The translations under genes were made by a program, and so were the position numbers. A DNA stretch of 64,000 nt from NCBI GenBank assembly GCA_944990035.1, contig CALYLX010000126.1, positions 1,550,001-1,614,000 of the forward strand. Reading direction: 5' to 3'. Source of the stretch: Clitopilus passeckerianus (taxonomy: Eukaryota > Basidiomycota > Agaricomycetes > Agaricales > Entolomataceae). Positions 59,550 to 64,000 of the stretch are shown in pieces; the first letter of the stretch is position 1, and each line of letters begins with the position of its first letter. The notes under the pieces are model-generated. The model searched no databases. It had not been told where the DNA came from and saw nothing but the letters and a program-made list of their open reading frames with translations.

Positions 59550-62500
59550 CTAGTTGAAGTTTGAAGTTCCTCGAACATATCCTCGATAAAAGCCCCGACC
59601 TCTCCCGCGACCGCGGCCATGACCTCGCCAACCACGTCCGTGATCAACATGGTCAGTGTAACGAATGTTTGAGTGGCTGTTCTCCGCAGGGATACTCTGC
59701 ACAGGATAGGTCGGCTTCTCATACGGGAATAAGTCGTCGGGTATGATACAAGTTTGCAGGTCTTCAGGAGTCATAGGTGGTGAAGGGGGAATGTAAGTGG
59801 CAGGGATCAACATAGGTTCCATAGGACGAGCCTGAGTGTATTCAATTGGTGACGAAGGCATCGACGTAGGTGTCAAAGGATTGCTGGTGTCTGCGGCGTG
59901 AGCTTGTGCAACAGCTCTTGCTTTAGCAAGCTCCTCTCTCCTTCTCTTGCTTTGTGCCTTGTCACGGGCACTCTGCTCGGCTCTCTTGCGGGCGGTCTTA
60001 AAGTAGATGTCAGTGAGGAGATCCAGTATCAAGATATGGCAGTTCTTACCTCAGGATCGAGAGCGGGTTTGGGTTTGGCCGTGGCGGCATTGGGCTGGAG
60101 TACTAATGGCGCTGAAGGAACCGCGGATGCGGGTGCCTTGGTTTCCGGCGCGACGGGTCGGGGAGGAGGTGAAATGGGAGCTTTAGAAGTGGTGAAGTTT
60201 TTCTCCGCTGCAGACAATTGCGTGCCGACAGCTGGAGCAGGGGTCTTAGAAATAGGTGCTTTAACCTCGGCTGGTTTAGCTTGTGACTGTTCTTTAGCCA
60301 GTCGCTGGTAAAACAACTATCAGAGACCGAACGAGTTCAGGATGGGAAACACTCACTCGTCGTTCCATTTCTTCGGCCTGTGCCTGCAAACGACGCAGCC
60401 CTTCAGCACGTTTAGCTTCTGGATCCTCGTCAAATCTCTTCGAACGCTTCGAAGGAGCCTTGACTTGTGATGGCTTCTCTGACTTCTGTTGAGGAGCTGG
60501 TGTACTTTGCTCTGTCGTCGAAGTTGCCTTTGCATGCTGGGGTGCTCGTTCTCTGACCTTCGACTCCTTCTTGCTCGCTTCTTGTGTTTCCTTTTTCCCA
60601 TCTGCCTCAGCAACCTTTTTAGCTTGTTCGGCTTTGACAACCGCCTCTTGTCGACGTTGCTGCTGCCTCTCCTTCTCTTGCTTGCGTTTCTCTTCTTGCG
60701 CTTTCTTGCGCTCTCTATCCCGTTTCTCGCGTTCCTCTGCTTCCAATCTCTTGCGCGCCTCTTCATTTGCCCTCTTGCGTTCCTCTTCCTCTTGACGTCT
60801 CCGTTCCTCCTCAAGCCTTATCAGCTCCTCCTCTTGACGCCTCTTGCGTTCCTCTTCTTCAACCTGCTTTTGTACTTCCTCTTCCTTGCGCTTTTCGGCA
60901 CGTTCTTGCTTTCGTCGGGCGTTTTCTTCAGCCCGGGCTTGTTCCTCAGCAAGTCGCTTCGCCTTCTCCTCGGCGGCAGCAGCTTGTTTACGAGCTTTCT
61001 CGGCTTTCTTAGAGAGCTTGGGCTCGTTGACACCGTTCTGAGGAGGCAAAAAGCCCTTCTACAATAACGAAACAGTGGGTTCAGTTGAAATTTATTATAA
61101 TTGTGTTGTTTTTTTTCCCGTTACCTTTGTTTCCAAGATTGCTCGGACGTCTCCTGTAGGCGTTTGTTGCCAACATTTCAGAACATCATGAACCGTAGCT
61201 TCTTTTGAAAGCAATTCGATCATTGGAAGGGAGGAACTAACAATGGAAAGTTGCAGAGGAGTACGCCCATCCGGTGCAGCCTTAGAAGGATGGCAACCCT
61301 CCATCTTCGAGCGCCGACCTAGGAAGAAGCGCACAACAGGAAAGTTGCCATTAAGGATGGCGACATGAAAGGGAGTAAGATCATCTTTCCCAGTCGCTGC
61401 AGTATCAGCACCTGAGGAAACCATAGTCAATATACGCGTTCGAATGTATACCAAATGTAGTGATTACCTTTTTCCACAAGATACTGAACAAACTGCTCAT
61501 CACACTTAGCAGCAGCGAGGTGCAAGAGTGTATCGAACTTGGTTGGCAGCGACGCCGCTTTGCCTTTCTTGTTGGCCTTTGGAGCACGTTCAGGAGAATT
61601 AATATCAAGATTGTGTTCCTCTATGAGAGCTCGGGCGTTTGACGCGTCGCCACTCCTGACAAACTGACACGCCAATTAAGCTGGGTTGCGGTCACGTGCA
61701 AAGTCGCGCTCACCTCGAAGGTCCGTAAATGAGAGGAGGCGTGTTGCTCGACTTGTCGTTCTTTCTCTCGTTTCGCTTGTGCCTTGGCGCGTTCTTCTGC
61801 TTCAAGTTCTTTTTCTGGTGGTTTATTAGATATGAGTATTACCGAAGGAAACCAAAGTACATACCGAACGAACGCATCCTCGCTTCATACTCATCGTTCT
61901 CTGCCTTCTGTCGGGAGGCATTTTTCTCTTCATCGGCATAGCTAGAAGTAGAGGAGGGGTTCCTCCTAAAGAAAGTTTGTTCGCCTGTCCGGAAGTAGAA
62001 ATGCGGTGTCGACTGCTTCTGAGCTCTGAAACCTGGTGGTCATATCTAACGGTAAGTAAGTGCATCATTGATGATAGACAGTACATACCATTACGCGGAC
62101 GTTGGAAATCATGGTTCATAAAAGTGTGGCGGAACAAGAACCTAACGGGATTAAGTACACGGGGGCTAAATGCTGGATACTTGGCGCTCACTCGTAAAAG
62201 GCCATTCTCTCCTCCTCGTCAATGTCCTCTTCCCAGTAGTCATCGTCATCATCGTCATCTTCATAGTATTGATAATGTCTTCCTGGTCCATCGTTTCCTT
62301 GGCTCCACCTGGGATTCTTGTAATGACGAGAAACAGTCTCCCAAGCAGCACCAATCTGAAAGAGGCCGAAAAGGAGACCCGCCCAGATAAGTCACGGATC
62401 ATCTTTTGTGCACATCTCAGTCGCACCTCTTGAAATTTGGCGGTAGCAGTAGTATCGCCATGATTACGGTCAGGATGATGTTTGAAAGCTAGCCTCTTGT

Positions 62501-62579
62501 ATGCCTTTGACGCCTCAGGTTCTTCTGCGTCAGTTTCGAGCTCAAGCACCCGAAACGCGTCGATAACCTCTTTTCGCAT
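59550..62579 (-). CDS. J-domain protein with ankyrin repeats and charged coiled coil
   Basis: A probable Hsp70 co-chaperone with protein-binding repeats. Residues 1-60 are a J domain, with AYKRLAFKHHPDRNHGD carrying the HPD tripeptide. HYYEDDDDDDYW-like acidic stretch, FLFRHTFMNHDF and FYFRTGEQTFFRRN come next. Ankyrin repeats follow: DTLLHLAAAKCDEQFVQYLV, DLTPFHVAILNGNFPVVRFF and DGRTPLQLSIVSSSLPMIEL. About 200 residues of Arg/Glu/Lys-rich helix follow, then an Ala/Pro-rich linker and an Arg/Gly tail (RGRGRGRGFYRGYVRG). About 880 residues, eight introns, and all the joins I checked keep frame. The RG tail hints at RNA or ribosome contact; this is an inference. Confidence 0.85.
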
Positions 62580-63289
62580 CGCCAAGGTTGGTTATTCGTC
62601 GATGTATGCTTCAGGCCTTTCGAGGATGGTAGCTCAAAAGGACGTAAATCAAAGAGAACTGCACGAGGAGAGCTGTAGGCCTCGCCGTTCGTGATTCTGC
62701 AAAGACCCTTTCATATTTGTCACACGCGTGACGACATTTGCCCTTTTTCGGCTGATCGGCTTCGGATATACCCACTGAATGCAAACAGTTTCGTTACAAG
62801 TAGACAGTCCTTATCTTCAAAGTACTGAACGAGGGCAGGTATGATAGAGAGGACGAATCAAGTGAAGGTGTGGAACTGAGGTCGAACGATAAATGTTGAA
62901 CACCGCTGATGACTACTTTGGGCCGTTGCGCCTGTCTTGATCGGTTATGTACACAACCCCTCTGGTCCAAACCAGTGCTGGAGCAAACTGGGAATAGAAG
63001 AAACCTTTCACATGAGCCATTGCTAATCCCTAAAGAATTACATTACTCTAAGAAACGACATGTATATTGTGATTCCGACCGTAATCAATAGGTATAAACG
63101 AGCAGGATACAGAGATTTCTCTTTGCGCCTTCTTTGCGTACAAGCATACCCCCCAAACGTGATGTCTTCATACAGCATGGTTCGGCCAAATTAACTTTCA
63201 TTCCTTGGGTACGATGACTTCTTGGTGCTAAAGGTATTTACAAGAAATCAGATGACCTTGCGATTGATTGGTCCTGCCCTGCTGGAGGA
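62580..63289. other. Intergenic, 710 bp
   Basis: Upstream of the J-domain gene. Short open frames only and no recognisable product. Confidence 0.45.
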
Positions 63290-63607
63290 TCAAAGAAGTG
63301 GGGAGCATGAGCACCAGATATCGTTGCTCACATCTGTGTGTCCCCGCAGTTCGCCTCCGGGAGCGCCATCGGCCTCCTCCGCAGTCACAACCTCTGGACC
63401 ATTCGGCGTAGCCTAACACCCGTCATTTTGTTCTGCAAGCTAGTGAGTCTGCACTAACATGACAGGCAACCACACTACAAGCCCTCCCTGGGTTGAGTGA
63501 GACCCGAATACATCATCGCATTCACCCTCTCTGAGGCAAGAAAAATGAGAGGCTAAGAAAGACGAAGGTGAGAGATTTTGTTTGAAGCTACCCTTACCTG
63601 AGAACAT
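63290..63607 (-). CDS. Possible small protein gene (about 60 residues, spliced)
   Basis: On the minus strand an ATG at 63607 (MFS) is followed by a possible donor. The frame EGECDDVFGSHSTQGGLV then leads, after a second GT-AG intron, into ATPNGPEVVTAEEADGAPGG, and the product ends with WCSCSPLL and a stop at 63290. The reading is protein-like and acidic, but I know no family. Both introns are inferred, and skipping the first gives a longer N-terminus. It may be a taxon-restricted gene or chance. Confidence 0.33.
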
Positions 63608-64000
63608 CTGGCGGGGTTGGTTTATTGATCCCGAACTTCCGCTTCAAGGGACACAAGGGATTTCAAATTTGCAGGTCCGAGTCAGACATTCCACGACCTA
63701 TTCCTCTATCACAGGTTCTCCTCCCCTTCAATTCCGCATGCTCTGTCCCTATGCCCGTCGCGGCGGTGAAATTGGACGACCGTGACCCCATTTCAACAAC
63801 TGACCACCACCAACCGCATAAAATACGCAAGCATCCTGACAGGATCATGCGGGACAGAAGGCTTCGGTAGTTCTATAGAATTAACAGTCAAGACCAAGCC
63901 CCTTGTGCCATCACGGCTGCGTCCCAAGCAGACATCTTCCAGGAGGATATCACAGCTATCACAGAGAAAGCCTAGGCAACGTCCGGTCACGCGGAAAAAT
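63608..64000. other. Right-edge region, unassigned
   Basis: From about 63770 to the window end one + strand frame is open (TTTNRIKYASILTG... to the edge, becoming basic and Ser/Arg-rich). It could be an internal exon of a gene beyond the edge. There is no ATG in good context and no known motif. Confidence 0.35.

Noticed and set aside
60489..61067. Leu/Phe-rich + strand frame resembling a membrane protein
   Set aside because: It is the antisense reading of the Glu/Lys/Arg-rich helix in the J-domain protein.
61830..62190. Frame break in the J-domain gene
   Set aside because: Using the AG after CCACC as acceptor gives GFRAQKQSTPHFYFRTG in frame, so no error is needed.

Overview
This window is nuclear DNA from a filamentous basidiomycete, most likely an agaricomycete mushroom or wood decayer. 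Nearly every gene is broken by short (about 45-65 bp) GT-AG introns and intergenic gaps are small. The gene set is typical of that group: Rpt1, VMA1, PRP38, uL15m, CDC50, HOOK, VPS25, a GH35 galactosidase, FAS1 proteins, a small tyrosinase and a fungal A-T-TE synthetase. No tRNA, rRNA, transposon or viral sequence was recognised. Gene models below come from reading frames, splice signals and family motifs; single boundaries can be off by an exon.

Layout. 0.5-6.0 kb: a secreted short tyrosinase and an aldo/keto reductase transcribed divergently, then a class V aminotransferase-like gene. 6.7-12.9 kb: pyruvate dehydrogenase kinase-like gene, proteasome ATPase Rpt1, and V-ATPase subunit A (no intein). 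13.2-20 kb: a secreted two-domain fasciclin protein, tRNA dimethylallyltransferase, mitochondrial ribosomal protein uL15m, and splicing factor PRP38. 20-31.6 kb: a double PHD-finger (Rco1/PHF12-like) protein, a PGM2-type phosphopentomutase/phosphoglucomutase, MCM-binding protein, CDC50/LEM3 flippase subunit, and RNA 3'-phosphate cyclase. 32-43.8 kb: HOOK, a TRAIP-like RING protein, ESCRT-II VPS25, GH35 beta-galactosidase, and a HIRIP3/CHZ-type histone chaperone.

43.9-52.7 kb is the most interesting part, a compact candidate secondary-metabolite cluster: a CmcJ/AsaB-like oxidoreductase, an adenylation-thiolation-thioesterase (A-T-TE) quinone/furanone-type synthetase, a flavin L-amino-acid oxidase and a class I O-methyltransferase. 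The inferred logic is that the oxidase deaminates an aromatic amino acid to a 2-oxo acid, the synthetase activates and dimerises it, and the oxidoreductase and methyltransferase tailor the product. Described A-T-TE pathways use an aminotransferase for the first step, so an oxidase in that position would be new. 53-62.6 kb carries a very long DYRK-family kinase and a J-domain/ankyrin/charged coiled-coil protein. The right end is mostly non-coding, apart from a possible small gene.

A second theme is that at least six conserved genes (tRNA-IPT, Rco1-like, MCMBP, HOOK, VPS25, GH35) each contain one place where the family-like reading frame is recovered only if one base is added to a mononucleotide run. 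This pattern points to homopolymer-length errors in the assembly rather than pseudogenes, and it affects how these gene models should be used.
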